From positions 1-43,064 of the forward strand of contig JANWLH010000055.1 of NCBI GenBank assembly GCA_025450915.1: a stretch of DNA of 43,064 bases, read 5' to 3'. Positions within the stretch are counted from its first letter, which is position 1. Each line of letters begins with the position of its first letter. The notes beneath the pieces are model-generated. The model ran no database searches, was not told the DNA's origin, and saw only the letters and a list, made by a program, of their open reading frames with translations. Shown one piece after another: positions 31,518 through 40,026 of the stretch. This DNA is from Candidatus Limnocylindrales bacterium (GTDB lineage Bacteria > Chloroflexota > Limnocylindria > Limnocylindrales > CSP1-4). The position numbers and the translations under genes were made by a program.

Positions 31518-31604
31518 GGTCTCTGCCCTCGGCTGTGCCGGGTTCGTCCCACCCTACCATTCGTCGAGATCCCGATATCAGGGACGTGCTGGAGGACCGA
31601 CGTA

Positions 31605-32126
31605 ATGGCGCGAACCAAATATCAGCACCCGGTCAACAAGGCCCTCGTGGAGAACGCGCCAACAGGTGCGCGGATCGCCGACATGGTCACCGGGTTCATG
31701 GGCAGCTGGCGGTTCATCATTGTCCAGACGGTGATCGTGGCGATCTGGCTCGCCGGCAATATCTACCTGCTGGGCAAGCCCTTCGACCCGTTCCCGTTCA
31801 TCCTGCTGAACCTCGCCTTCAGTACCCAGGCTGCTTATGCTGCACCACTGATCCTGCTCGCCGGCAACCGCGCCGCGGCCCACGACCGGGCAACCCTCGA
31901 GCATGCGGCGACCCAGGCCGATGTCGAGGAGAAGCAGAATGAGAAGCTGATCGCGGACGCCAAGCAGTCCCTGGCCCACCTGACGGAGGTCGCTGAGCGG
32001 ACCCTCGCCATCGAGGAGGCCCTCAAGGTCCAGGGCGACCAGCTCATTCGGATGGAGAAGGCGATCCTGGCCTTCGAGAGTCAGGCGGCCGTCGAGCGCA
32101 CGGCAGGCGAGCCACCCACCTCCTAA
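31605..32126 (+). CDS. DUF1003 domain membrane protein B
   Basis: The start is ATG 31605 after GGAGG; the track start at 31347 adds 86 spurious residues. The 173-residue protein has the DUF1003 hallmarks: a short cytosolic N-terminus, helix 1 (MGSWRFIIVQTVIVAIWLAG), the conserved PFDPFPFILLNLAFSTQAAYAAP loop and helix 2 (quoted in part), and GNRAAAHDRATLEHA. A long coiled-coil tail follows. DUF1003 proteins are often found beside divalent cation transporters; function is not established. Confidence 0.85.
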   Translation: MARTKYQHPVNKALVENAPTGARIADMVTGFMGSWRFIIVQTVIVAIWLAGNIYLLGKPFDPFPFILLNLAFSTQAAYAAPLILLAGNRAAAHDRATLEHAATQADVEEKQNEKLIADAKQSLAHLTEVAERTLAIEEALKVQGDQLIRMEKAILAFESQAAVERTAGEPPTS

Positions 32127-32406
32127 CCCCCCAGCCGACTACCCGAATGTTCGTCGGATCGCGCAGGCTCCCCTCGGCGACCCCGACACTATGACCATAT
32201 GGTGGGTACCGGGTTGAGGGGACCACGTCGGCGAGCTCCTGCTCGGAGTTCCAAAGCGCAAGTCGTAGCTGGTGCTGGTCTCGCCTAGGCTGAGGCGCGT
32301 GGGAGCTCACGGGGGCCTCGGTACCTTGGCAGGTGGGCCGACCAGCGGGTTTGCGTTCCTGCAGCCACTCGACGTGAGCGTCGGTCGCTCACTCAAGGGC
32401 CGCCTC

Positions 32407-33276
32407 CTAAACCCTGCGCACGGCCCGCCGGGGCATGCGACTAAAGCTGCCGAGGTCTCGGTGACTCCTGAGCCGGTAGGCCATGACCCGCGCCGGCGAC
32501 GGCATGTTTGGGACGTCGAGGCTTGCGAGGGTATCTAGGGTTGCAATGACCACCTTGAGGACTTTGCGAGCGTCGTTATAACCGACAAAATCCGGGACCA
32601 CGTTGAGTCTGTGGCGCTTCGTCTGACGCCGATCCGGCGTCGCATGTCGCTTAGTCAGAAAGTCCGCGCGACCAACGAGAACCTCCACCGACGCCGTGGA
32701 CGCGAGGTCGTCGACCAGGGTTTGACGCATGAGCCAGATGTGGTTGTGAGCGAGCGCATTTCGCAGAACCAGGACCTCGCCAATGTCCGTCAAAAGTGCC
32801 GTCGGGAAGCCGGGCAACTCTCCTAGGAATGCCAGCACGGTGTCCTTCGGACCGCTGGTCGTGATTGTCGGCACCCATTTCTTGACTGCCCTGAGCCGTG
32901 CCGCGCTGGACTCCAGCGCGAAAGCTCCCAGGACAACAGCCGCCATCGCGTGTGACTGTTCCCGCGGTGACGGCGGCCGAGACGGCCGCTTGAGTGCCAA
33001 GAGCTCCTTGAGATGCGGCTCCAACGCCGCGATCCAGTTTCTTACGAGCACCGACCAGTAATCGGTGACAAGCGACGCCGGCTGGTCTCCGAGTTCGAGC
33101 TGGCCAACATCGGTCAAAGTCATTGCAGACGCATGATCGCTGATTGGGCCGAACATTCCGCGAGTCAGATCCGTTGGTAAAGAGGCGCCCGCGACCGTCA
33201 CGATGACATCATCGTGAGGGCCTTGTGGGTCCGCTCCCTTCAAATGCAGCGGTCCGTACCCAGCCGATGACGACAC
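32407..33276 (-). CDS. HEPN-like hypothetical protein
   Basis: The 289-residue soluble protein starts at GTG 33276. It has no recognisable enzyme domain, but the central helical part contains GEVLVLRNALAHNHIWLM. Its Arg-x4-His (RNALAH) is the signature of HEPN ribonucleases and is preceded by a long helix region (AVVLGAFALESSAARLRAVK). HEPN proteins act in toxin-antitoxin, abortive-infection and RNA-processing systems. No adjacent nucleotidyltransferase partner is present. The assignment rests on the motif alone. About 280 bases downstream (32127-32406) hold no gene. Confidence 0.6.
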   Translation of the reverse strand: MSSSAGYGPLHLKGADPQGPHDDVIVTVAGASLPTDLTRGMFGPISDHASAMTLTDVGQLELGDQPASLVTDYWSVLVRNWIAALEPHLKELLALKRPSRPPSPREQSHAMAAVVLGAFALESSAARLRAVKKWVPTITTSGPKDTVLAFLGELPGFPTALLTDIGEVLVLRNALAHNHIWLMRQTLVDDLASTASVEVLVGRADFLTKRHATPDRRQTKRHRLNVVPDFVGYNDARKVLKVVIATLDTLASLDVPNMPSPARVMAYRLRSHRDLGSFSRMPRRAVRRV

Positions 33277-33349
33277 GAACCGTTACATCTGAACCTCGAC
33301 ACCGAGGGCTACGCTTCAGACCTCGACCATTCAGGACAGTCGTTCTGAT

Positions 33350-34342
33350 CTACCCATGGGCAAGCGCCTGCTCGAGGGCATCAAGCTGGGCAAGCTGCCA
33401 GGCCTGGAACGTTGAGTAGGCCGCCGGGATCGTCTCCGCGACGCCGACGACCGGGATCCCGTTCGCGACTGCCAGATCGTGGATCGAGCTCGTGATCGGC
33501 GAAACGACCTGACTGTTGTAGAAGAGGACCCTGACCTTCTTGCCAGTGAGCAGGTCCTCCTCGGCCGCGACATCGCCGGGAGCCGGGTCGGTGCCGTCCT
33601 CAATCGACTTCTGAAAGCCTTCGGGCGTCAGGACTTCTAGCCCGATTGCTGCGGCCAGGTAGCCCGCCACGGGCTCGGTGAACGCCACCGGAGTCCCCGA
33701 GTCGGCCGCCTTGAGCTTGGCGATCTCGGCCGTGACCGGGCCGAAGGCCGCGAGGTACTTCTGTTCGCAGGCGCTGAAGTAGGCGGCATTCGCTGGATCG
33801 AGCTTGGCCAGGTCAGTCGTCGCAGCCGCCGCGACCTTCGGCATCGTCCCAGGGTCATACCAGATGTGGGCGTTCGCGCCGTCGGCGATCCCGAGCAGCT
33901 GCTGGACGTTGATCACGATCCGGGTGGCGTTCGGTGACGCGTTGAGCAGCTTCTCCATGAAGTCGTCGTAGCCGATTCCATTGACGATCACGAGCTGGGC
34001 ATCGGCGACGTTCGCGGCATCCTCGGCGCTGCTCTCGAAGGCATGGGGGTCGGCGTTCGGGTCATTGAGCAGGCTCGACACTTTGACCCGAGCGCCGCCG
34101 ATCTGGCTCAGGAGGTCGGCGTAGAAGTTCTCGGTGCCGAGCACGACGAGCGGTGGAGCCGAGCCGACGGGGCTTGGACCCTCCACGGACGCGCCAGCTG
34201 CTGTCGGGCCGGCTGATGCACTCGGAATGCCTGCCGACGGCCCTTGCGTCGTCGTCGCCTGACAGCCGATTAGGGCGGTCGTCCCTAGGAGCACGGCGAG
34301 CCCCTGGAGCCAGTTGCGACAGAGTCTCACTTGTCGGTACAC
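33350..34342 (-). CDS. Metal ABC transporter substrate-binding lipoprotein (ZnuA/TroA-like), orphan
   Basis: The 330-residue protein has a lipoprotein signal (LAVLLGTTALIGC, Cys 27) and a Ser/Pro/Ala linker. The cluster A-I fold follows: ENFYADLLSQIGGARVKVSS, LLNDPNADPHAFESSAEDAA with a first His ligand, NAHIWYDPGTMPKVA with a second, VAFTEPVAGYLAAAIGLEVL, and the C-terminal RVLFYNSQVVSP. It would capture Zn2+ or Mn2+ outside the cell. Neither an ATPase nor a permease of this transporter is nearby. It follows the Fur-family gene by 55 bases and should be under its control. Confidence 0.85.
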   Translation of the reverse strand: MYRQVRLCRNWLQGLAVLLGTTALIGCQATTTQGPSAGIPSASAGPTAAGASVEGPSPVGSAPPLVVLGTENFYADLLSQIGGARVKVSSLLNDPNADPHAFESSAEDAANVADAQLVIVNGIGYDDFMEKLLNASPNATRIVINVQQLLGIADGANAHIWYDPGTMPKVAAAATTDLAKLDPANAAYFSACEQKYLAAFGPVTAEIAKLKAADSGTPVAFTEPVAGYLAAAIGLEVLTPEGFQKSIEDGTDPAPGDVAAEEDLLTGKKVRVLFYNSQVVSPITSSIHDLAVANGIPVVGVAETIPAAYSTFQAWQLAQLDALEQALAHG

Positions 34343-34397
34343 GCGAACCCCATTTCGTTTTCTCGGGCGGATCGACGACTTGCGTCCTTGCTTAAAA

Positions 34398-34838
34398 TCA
34401 GGCGTCGAGCGCGGTCTTCACCTGGCAGTGACGGCAGAGCCCGAAGAGCTCGAGCCGATGGGTACTGATCTCGTAGCCGGTTTGGTGGGCGATCTCCGCG
34501 ACGGCCTCGGCGACGCCCGAGTCGGTGACTTCGGCGGTCCGCCCGCAGCGCGAGCAGACGACGTGGTGGTGATGGGCGCGGGCGCAGGGGACATAGGCAT
34601 GATCGCCGCCGGGCAAATCGAGTCGCTCGATGACCCCCAGCTCGATCAAGAGGTCCAGAGCGCGGTACAACGTCGCCCGACTCAGTCCCAGGCGGCGCTC
34701 GCGGGCGGCCAGCTCAAGTTCGGCAGCCGTGAAGTGGCCGCCGTAGCCGGCGATCAGCGCGGCAATGGCCCGCCGCGGGGCGGTCAGGCGATAGCCGCCG
34801 AGATCGAGGACGGCGATGATCGGATCAGTCTGGGTCAT
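34398..34838 (-). CDS. Fur-family metal-dependent repressor
   Basis: The start is ATG 34838 (MTQTDPIIAVLDLGGYRLTA). The 146-residue protein has the winged helix (RRAIAALIAGYGGHFTAAEL, RATLYRALDLLIELGVIERL), the HHHH-containing metal loop CARAHHHHVVCSRCGRTAEV, and a second Cys pair (LFGLCRHCQ) forming the structural zinc site. The closest functional class is Zur/Fur; with the adjacent zinc/manganese-type binding protein I favour zinc sensing (inference). It appears to head a two-gene operon. Confidence 0.9.
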   Translation of the reverse strand: MTQTDPIIAVLDLGGYRLTAPRRAIAALIAGYGGHFTAAELELAARERRLGLSRATLYRALDLLIELGVIERLDLPGGDHAYVPCARAHHHHVVCSRCGRTAEVTDSGVAEAVAEIAHQTGYEISTHRLELFGLCRHCQVKTALDA

Positions 34839-35181
34839 CCCCGCGATGCTATTGCACTTCCCCGCCCTCTGTCTAGACTGAGTCGCAATAATTATCGAAC
34901 CTTGTTCAATCCGAAGAGAATTGACGGGACACAATCTCATGATGATCGGACCAGACTGGCAGGACCGCGGCGTGCGGCTGCTGGAGGCGCCTCTGGCGGC
35001 GTCGAGCCCTCGTCGCCGTCGGGCGGCAGTTCGGCATCGTCGTCGTCGCGGTCGCGCAGGCGGCGATCGTCCGGAACGTTGCCTGCAGCGCCATCCACCT
35101 GATGGGGCTGAGGAGACACGATGAGTGAACGGTGTCGATCGACAGCGGCCTGGGGATGAACCGGAACCTGGTTGGAGTCGG
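34839..35181. other. Intergenic region with Fur-type palindrome and unassigned coding trace
   Basis: An AT-rich palindrome-like sequence, TCGCAATAATTATCGA (34883-34898, core ATAATTAT), stands out in GC-rich DNA 45 bases upstream of the Fur-family start; it is a candidate Fur/Zur box. To its right a plus frame reads RRALVAVGRQFGIVVVAVAQ without a start codon, perhaps the remnant of a membrane protein. I cannot support a gene here. Confidence 0.5.
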
Positions 35182-36054
35182 CTACCTGGCGACCATTGGG
35201 TCTGCCGGCGTAGCTGCCGTCGCGCTGGGGATCCGATGGATGGTGCGGGCCGCCCATAGGACCGCTAGTGCCATCGGGAGGAGGGCGAGGATCTCGGCCC
35301 GCATCGACGGGGCCTCAAGGGACACGCTCAAGTCGAGCACGACGCTACCCGTCAGGGTCACCGCCAGGCCGATGGCGCCGATCCGGCCAAGCGCCAGACC
35401 CCGACCGACAAACGTCGGGTCTGGTGCCTGGGCCCCGATCATCCGCACGGCACACCCTGTGCCAACCGCCCAGGCAAGGACGGCTAGGAGCAGGAACTGG
35501 CCGCCATCCGCGAGGTTCTCCATCCCGGCGCCTGCCATCCGAACCAGCCAGACAAAGGCCGCGGCGACGACCAGCCCGACACCGAACGTGAGTGCCAGCT
35601 CGCCCCGCTGCTTCCCTCGCCGCCTGGTGGCCGCCGCAACGAGGACAGCGCCGGCCAGGATCGCCACCAGACTCAAGGCACCTACGACCTGAACGAAGCT
35701 GATCGCACGACCAATGTCAACGTGAACCAGAAGGTCGTTCGCGTCACCGATCGAGGAGCGCAAGCGGACGCTGAGCACTGCCGCCCAAGCCAGGGCAAAG
35801 GCAACGCCCGCGAGCAGCAACGAGACGAAGCTGGATCGCAGGTGGCCCGAACTCGAGGTCAACTCGCTTATTGCGAGTTCGGAGTGTCGCTGAGCATCGA
35901 ACGCACCGAGCGCAAGATCGACCACCGTCGATAGCGTGAGCCGGTGCTGATCGAGGGCATCGTCGAGCTCAGCACCGTAGCGTGCCCGCCAGCTCGCCGG
36001 ATACACGGCGAGGATCAGTCCGCATGTCGAGCGGATAAAGCCGCTGCACTTCAT
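35182..36054 (-). CDS. Hypothetical membrane protein partnered with PadR regulator
   Basis: The ATG overlaps the PadR stop (ATGA). The 290-residue protein begins with a short cytosolic segment (VYPASWRARYGAELDDALDQ) typical of PadR-linked membrane proteins. It continues with about six hydrophobic helices (FVSLLLAGVAFALAWAAVLS, VVGALSLVAILAGAVLVAAA, LTFGVGLVVAAAFVWLV, FLLLAVLAWAVGTGCAV, IGLAVTLTGSVVLDLSV, LALLPMALAVLWAA). Function unknown; such proteins are regulated by, or signal through, the PadR protein. Possibly a membrane-stress or export-related component. Confidence 0.72.
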   Translation of the reverse strand: MKCSGFIRSTCGLILAVYPASWRARYGAELDDALDQHRLTLSTVVDLALGAFDAQRHSELAISELTSSSGHLRSSFVSLLLAGVAFALAWAAVLSVRLRSSIGDANDLLVHVDIGRAISFVQVVGALSLVAILAGAVLVAAATRRRGKQRGELALTFGVGLVVAAAFVWLVRMAGAGMENLADGGQFLLLAVLAWAVGTGCAVRMIGAQAPDPTFVGRGLALGRIGAIGLAVTLTGSVVLDLSVSLEAPSMRAEILALLPMALAVLWAARTIHRIPSATAATPADPMVAR

Positions 36055-36377
36055 GGCCGCACCTTCGAAAGCACGCCGTCCGTTCGTTCCCGCCCGATAG
36101 CGAGGACACGCTCCATGGTTGCGAGCCGTGCCTCGAGCACGGCGTGACCTGCCGGGGTGAGCGCATAGGGCCGTCGTCGGCCCGCGGGCTCGAGCGCGAC
36201 GATCAGGCCCTCATGCTCGAGTCGGGCGAGCGCCCCGTATAAGGTGCCGGGCTCGAACCGGACATGGCTGAAGCCGGTGATGTCCTCGAGGATCCCATAG
36301 CCGTGCTTCTCGCCGCCGGCGAGACTGGCCAGGATCAGGAGGCCCGGGTCGGAGAGCCGCCCGATCTCGTTGTCCAC
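36051..36377 (-). CDS. PadR-family transcriptional regulator
   Basis: The 108-residue protein has the PadR winged helix: DPGLLILASLAGGEKHGYGI, LEDITGFSHVRFEPGTLYGA, LARLEHEGLIVALEPAGRRR, PYALTPAGHAVLEARLATME. The GTLYGALARLE recognition helix and the YALT wing are diagnostic. It overlaps the following membrane-protein gene and would repress this operon until it binds a small ligand. The 245 bases upstream (36378-36622) contain no gene I can support. Confidence 0.9.
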   Translation of the reverse strand: MDNEIGRLSDPGLLILASLAGGEKHGYGILEDITGFSHVRFEPGTLYGALARLEHEGLIVALEPAGRRRPYALTPAGHAVLEARLATMERVLAIGRERTDGVLSKVRP

Positions 36378-36622
36378 GCTGCACCTCTAGTCAGTCACGC
36401 GTAGTAAGTGCAACTGAGTATATGGCCGTCAATCCAGGTGTCAAGCGGCGAACGATCTCCGCGGCCTCGCACCATGAGTGCGTGGCCGGTAGCGCAGAGA
36501 GAGCGCTCCAGTCCTGAACTGATCGTCCGGCCACGTAGTCGTTCGTGAACCGCTGGGCAGGAGGGAGCCCAGGACGCAATATGCCCGCGATCCCGGCTCT
36601 GGCCACTCTCCGGCCGCGACGC

Positions 36623-37105
36623 CTAGGTCGAGCTCGCCCCGTACTCAAGGTCGAGACTGTCGGTCCGATCACCCCAGCTCAACGTGAAGCGCCAGCAGCC
36701 AGCCGCCGGTAGGTCCACGATCGACGGACCCGGCCCACCGGCGACCGACCGTTTCACGGGATCACCAACGGCCGTCGCCCCGTCCATCCGCTGGGCGCTG
36801 ATATCAAGTCGATCGGCCACCGTTGGCTCATGCATGACCCACAGGATCTTGTTGTTTCGGAGCTTAGAGGGTGGCGCTTGGAGTGGGAATCCGAAGACGA
36901 GCGCGGCGATTTCGCCGGAGCGTCCGACCTCGTAGGGCATCGTCGGCGCAGGGTCGCTGAACCCAGCTCGTGCCCATCCGGGCAACACCGCGGTCACGAC
37001 ATTGGGACTGCACGCCGACCCGCCCGGACTGGGTGATACGACCGGCGCGGACTGCCCACAACCCGCGATGACGAGCGCAGCGAGAAGGAGTGCAAAGCCT
37101 CGCAT
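36623..37105 (-). CDS. Hypothetical lipoprotein (160 aa)
   Basis: The start is ATG 37105 (MRGFALLLAALVIAGCGQSA), giving a textbook lipoprotein signal with lipobox VIAGC and Cys 17. The mature part has a Pro/Ser linker, then a beta-rich domain with LPGWARAGFSDPAPTMPYEV and a C-terminal DLPAAGCWRFTLSWGDRTDS. This arrangement is seen in small exported proteins of actinobacterium-like genomes, but I cannot name the family. The track's longer ORF adds 84 codons that read as an unrelated fragment. Confidence 0.72.
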   Translation of the reverse strand: MRGFALLLAALVIAGCGQSAPVVSPSPGGSACSPNVVTAVLPGWARAGFSDPAPTMPYEVGRSGEIAALVFGFPLQAPPSKLRNNKILWVMHEPTVADRLDISAQRMDGATAVGDPVKRSVAGGPGPSIVDLPAAGCWRFTLSWGDRTDSLDLEYGASST

Positions 37106-37453
37106 GATGCCGATTGTATGCAGCGAGTCGAGACTGAGTTCAGGAGCGCTTCGACGTTTCCATTGATCTAATCGGCCAGCCTCGTCGCCATCGGCGGGCC
37201 GAGTCGGGCTGGCGAGGAGCCCGATGATCCTCGGGGCGTCGCCAAAGATGCGGAAGAGGGAGCGGGTCCCCGACGGCATCTCGTCTTTGAGCCCGCCGTC
37301 GTCCGCGGGCAGGAGGTCAATCCGTGCCCGAGCATCGGCGCGTTGGTGCTGCTCCACGGCTTAACCATAGCGACCGGGGCGACCGGCACGATGAACCCAT
37401 CGTCGCACCCGTAGCTGCCCCAGGCGGCAGGCTCCGCTGGTCGCGATTGGCCG
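37106..37453. other. Intergenic region with EF-Tu-like fragment in frame
   Basis: Upstream of the lipoprotein, in the same frame from ATG 37357, the sequence reads ARIDLLPADDGGLKDEMPSG then TRSLFRIFGD. This resembles small proteins related to the EF-Tu C-terminal domain. There is no stop before the lipoprotein, and the similarity fades after about 50 codons, so I treat it as a truncated remnant rather than a gene. Confidence 0.4.
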
Positions 37454-38362
37454 TCAGCTGGATGCTAGGGTCGGAGGACCGAGGAGGTTCCGAAGGTCGG
37501 GTAGAGGCATATCCGGAGCCGATCTCCTCGTTCGAGCCAAGTCCAGGAATCTCTGGGCGAGGGCAACCACCTCGTCAGGAGTCAGCCCCAAGCCGCGCAG
37601 TGAGATCGGGATCCGGTCACGCGGAGTGAAGAAGGAGCCCAAGAAGGACGCAGCACCAGCACCGCCAGACCGGACGACCGCACCAGGATCCGAGAGGAGC
37701 ACATAGAGTTGCGGGCTGCCTGACCGGTCCCAACGGGCGACCGAGCCGAAAGCAACCCAAGGGATGTACGTCGTTGCTCCGGCCCAGCTCAACGTGAGAC
37801 CGACCGCGGCAAACGTCAGCTTGTCCGCTCCCTTCGAGTTGCCGCGGATCCGGATCGCCAGCACAGCTGCGAAATAGGCTGCCCCCAAACCGACGATGGC
37901 GCGAGCCCCGAGCGAGTCGATGCCCGCTTCGGGTCGTGGCACGAGGGCAAACACTACTGCCCCCGCGGTCACGCCGAGCCCGCTGATCACCCGCAGAACG
38001 GGGTTTAGCCTGCGGTACGCAAGAATCACCGCCGGGGCCGGCGAGCCGTCAGGGAGTGCCGTCGTCCCAGAAACCGGGCCGGTCGGGGGCGGAGCCAGCG
38101 CCTGAGCGACAAGTACAGAGCCGAGGCCGACGCCGAAGAAGAGGACGCAGAACCAGCCGATCACCCGGGCTCCTTGATCACCGGCCACACCGAACGCGAG
38201 GCCGACAATCAAGAACGCGAGCGTCAAAGCCGGTAGGAACCACCGGGTGGCAACCAAGCGAGTCACCGCCGAACCATCAGTCTCCCTCGAGCCCACGTCA
38301 AGGTTGGGCGACCACAATCCCCGGCATCGCCATGCACGATGAACGGATCGTGCCTCTGTCAC
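37454..38362 (-). CDS. Hypothetical membrane protein with PH-like C-terminus
   Basis: The track start (GTG 38362) overlaps the upstream stop (GTGA); GTG 38266 (VTRLVATRWFLPALTL) is an alternative that removes a low-complexity start. The product has two N-terminal helices (FLPALTLAFLIVGLAFGVAG and VIGWFCVLFFGVGLGSVLVA), two more near the middle (VISGLGVTAGAVVFALV and AIVGLGAAYFAAVLAIRI), and a soluble C-terminal half (YIPWVAFGSVARWDRSGSPQ, ISLRGLGLTPDEVVALAQRF). The WxDxxxV-like strand pattern resembles membrane-anchored PH-type proteins. It is not assigned. Confidence 0.65.
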   Translation of the reverse strand: MTEARSVHRAWRCRGLWSPNLDVGSRETDGSAVTRLVATRWFLPALTLAFLIVGLAFGVAGDQGARVIGWFCVLFFGVGLGSVLVAQALAPPPTGPVSGTTALPDGSPAPAVILAYRRLNPVLRVISGLGVTAGAVVFALVPRPEAGIDSLGARAIVGLGAAYFAAVLAIRIRGNSKGADKLTFAAVGLTLSWAGATTYIPWVAFGSVARWDRSGSPQLYVLLSDPGAVVRSGGAGAASFLGSFFTPRDRIPISLRGLGLTPDEVVALAQRFLDLARTRRSAPDMPLPDLRNLLGPPTLASS

Positions 38363-39099
38363 GCCTTACGTTTTGCGCCAACAGGCCGCCCGAGCTCCCG
38401 GTCGATCGCATTCGCCGCCCGCGTCTCTCCAGCTCGTCGGAGGGCATCAATGGCTTTGTCGAGGATCCCGGTAACGTGGGCGAGCTCCTCCCGGAGCGCC
38501 TTTGCCTCGTCCCAGCGCTCCAGCTCGGCAGCGCCGCACCAGGCTCGCAGGATGTCGCGGCAGGGCTTGCAATGCTCGGCGTCGTACTCCTGGCAGCGTT
38601 CGGGAGGCACGAGCTGGGGCGGCTCGCCACGCCACTCGACGTACCGCCCATGGAGGGCCTCGTCGCGGGCCTTGGCTTCCTCCTTCTCGACGTAGCGAAG
38701 GATCGGATCGGGATCCCGACTTGCGGCTCGAGCCGCGATCGATCGAGCGATCGCCCATGGAGCCACCAGCCAGCCGTCTTCGATGAACGAGAGTTCGCTG
38801 GCAAACGAGTCAGTACTCGCGTCGAGGAACATGGCGAGCGCTTCTGGATCCGGGATCGTCACCGTCGTGCATCGTCCCTCCCAGCCCATCACTGCCAGAC
38901 GCGGGTCAATGAGCTTGTCGAAGACCGTCGAGGCAGCCGAACTCCCGGGTGAATCGCCAGTCTCGGAAGCATCAAGGAGCGCGTCCCATCGCGCCTCGCG
39001 AGCCCGGAAGGTCTCGAGTCCTGACCAGAGGCACTTGAGCCGACCGGTCGGCACCCACTCAGCCCGACCTTCGAACTCGTCGGCGACCCAGCTCGTCAC
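38359..39099 (-). CDS. Hypothetical protein with Cys-rich central segment
   Basis: The track start at 39165 lies inside the recombinase remnant; GTG 39099 with AGAGGG upstream is preferred (VTSWVADEFEGRAEWVPTGR). The protein of about 246 residues is soluble, Trp-rich at its start, and contains CQEYDAEHCKPCRDILRAWC near residue 185, a possible zinc site. A charged helical end follows (LRRAGETRAANAIDRELGRP). No family is recognised. It is translationally coupled to the membrane protein downstream. Confidence 0.6.
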   Translation of the reverse strand: MTSWVADEFEGRAEWVPTGRLKCLWSGLETFRAREARWDALLDASETGDSPGSSAASTVFDKLIDPRLAVMGWEGRCTTVTIPDPEALAMFLDASTDSFASELSFIEDGWLVAPWAIARSIAARAASRDPDPILRYVEKEEAKARDEALHGRYVEWRGEPPQLVPPERCQEYDAEHCKPCRDILRAWCGAAELERWDEAKALREELAHVTGILDKAIDALRRAGETRAANAIDRELGRPVGAKRKA

Positions 39100-39883
39100 C
39101 CCGGCCCTCTGGTCGGCCGCCCAGGAGACGCTCGCCCGCAATCGCCGCGTCGTTCGCAACAGCACTCGGTCGTATCTCCTGCGGGGCGTGATCCATTGCG
39201 CCGAGTGCGGCCTGACCTACATCGGCTCGCAGGCCCGGAAAGGCCGCGGCTGGTACCGCTGCGGTGGCCGGAACCGCGACCGAGGACCGCTCCAGGGCCG
39301 CTGCACCGGGCCGATGGTCCAGATGGACGCCATCGATGATGTCATCTGGGGCGACATCGAGCGCTGGCTGCGCAACCCGGGCGATGTCCTCGACGAGCTG
39401 GCCCAGGAGCGCGACTCCGGTGCCGCAGTCGCCGAGGCAGAGGCGATCACGATCCGGCGGGCCATCGCCGCGCTCGATGACCAGAAGGCCACCGCCATCA
39501 GCCTCGTCGTCCGGGCTCTGGCGCCCGAGACCGACCTCCAGCCGGAACTTGCCCGGATCGCCGCCGAGCGGTCGCGCCTCGAGGCCCGCCTGACCGCCGT
39601 GGACGGCCCAGAAGAAGACCATCTCCCCGACACGGCCACTGACCTGCTGTCAGAGGTTCGGGCCCGTCTGGACGCCGGGTTGCCGATCGAGGCGCGGCAG
39701 GAGATCGTGCGGCTGCTGGTCGGCCGGATCGTGATCCACGGCGAGACCGCTGCCGATGGCAAGAAGTCGGTCCGGGCCGTCGTCGAGTACCGCTTCCCCG
39801 GTGCACTCAATGTCCACACGGTCATTGGTTCATCGCCGCGACAACAATATTTGGGGTATCGATCCAAACAGTCCCCACCGTGA
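39095..39883 (+). pseudogene. Large serine recombinase, C-terminal remnant
   Basis: The frame lacks a proper start and the entire N-terminal catalytic resolvase domain. What remains begins VTPALWSAAQETLARNRRVV, continues with the recombinase zinc beta ribbon (YLLRGVIHCAECGLTYIGSQ, and a later Cys in GRCTGPMV), then a long coiled coil, and ends with RFPGALNVHTVIG. These are the last about 260 residues of a large serine recombinase. Codons upstream of 39095 belong to the opposite-strand gene. It lies 144 bases inside the right island boundary and probably derives from an earlier mobile element. Confidence 0.82.
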
Positions 39884-39949
39884 CCTGAAGTACCTTGAAA
39901 ACCTCCCGTGAAATTCTGCGCTGTAAGGCACATCTTGAGTTCTGGTTAG

Positions 39950-39988
39950 AGCGTCAAAGAAAACCAGATTCGGGGTCATTCGAGCGTG
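39950..39988. promoter_or_regulatory. Candidate integrase arm-binding sites, right end
   Basis: GCGTCAAAG (39950-39958) and CCAGATTCG-N9-GAGCGTGA (39963-39988) repeat sequences found beside the left boundary. They sit 38 bases from the right attachment repeat, as expected for arm-type sites of the island integrase. Confidence 0.55.
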
Positions 39989-40026
39989 AAGTCCACGATC
40001 AGAGCACAGCGCTCGACAAATGGAGA

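Noticed and set aside
34921-35124. Plus-strand ORF to the right of the Fur-family gene
   Set aside because: The reading with protein-like content (GRQFGIVVVAVAQ) has no start codon and the ORF with a start is Arg/Pro-rich.
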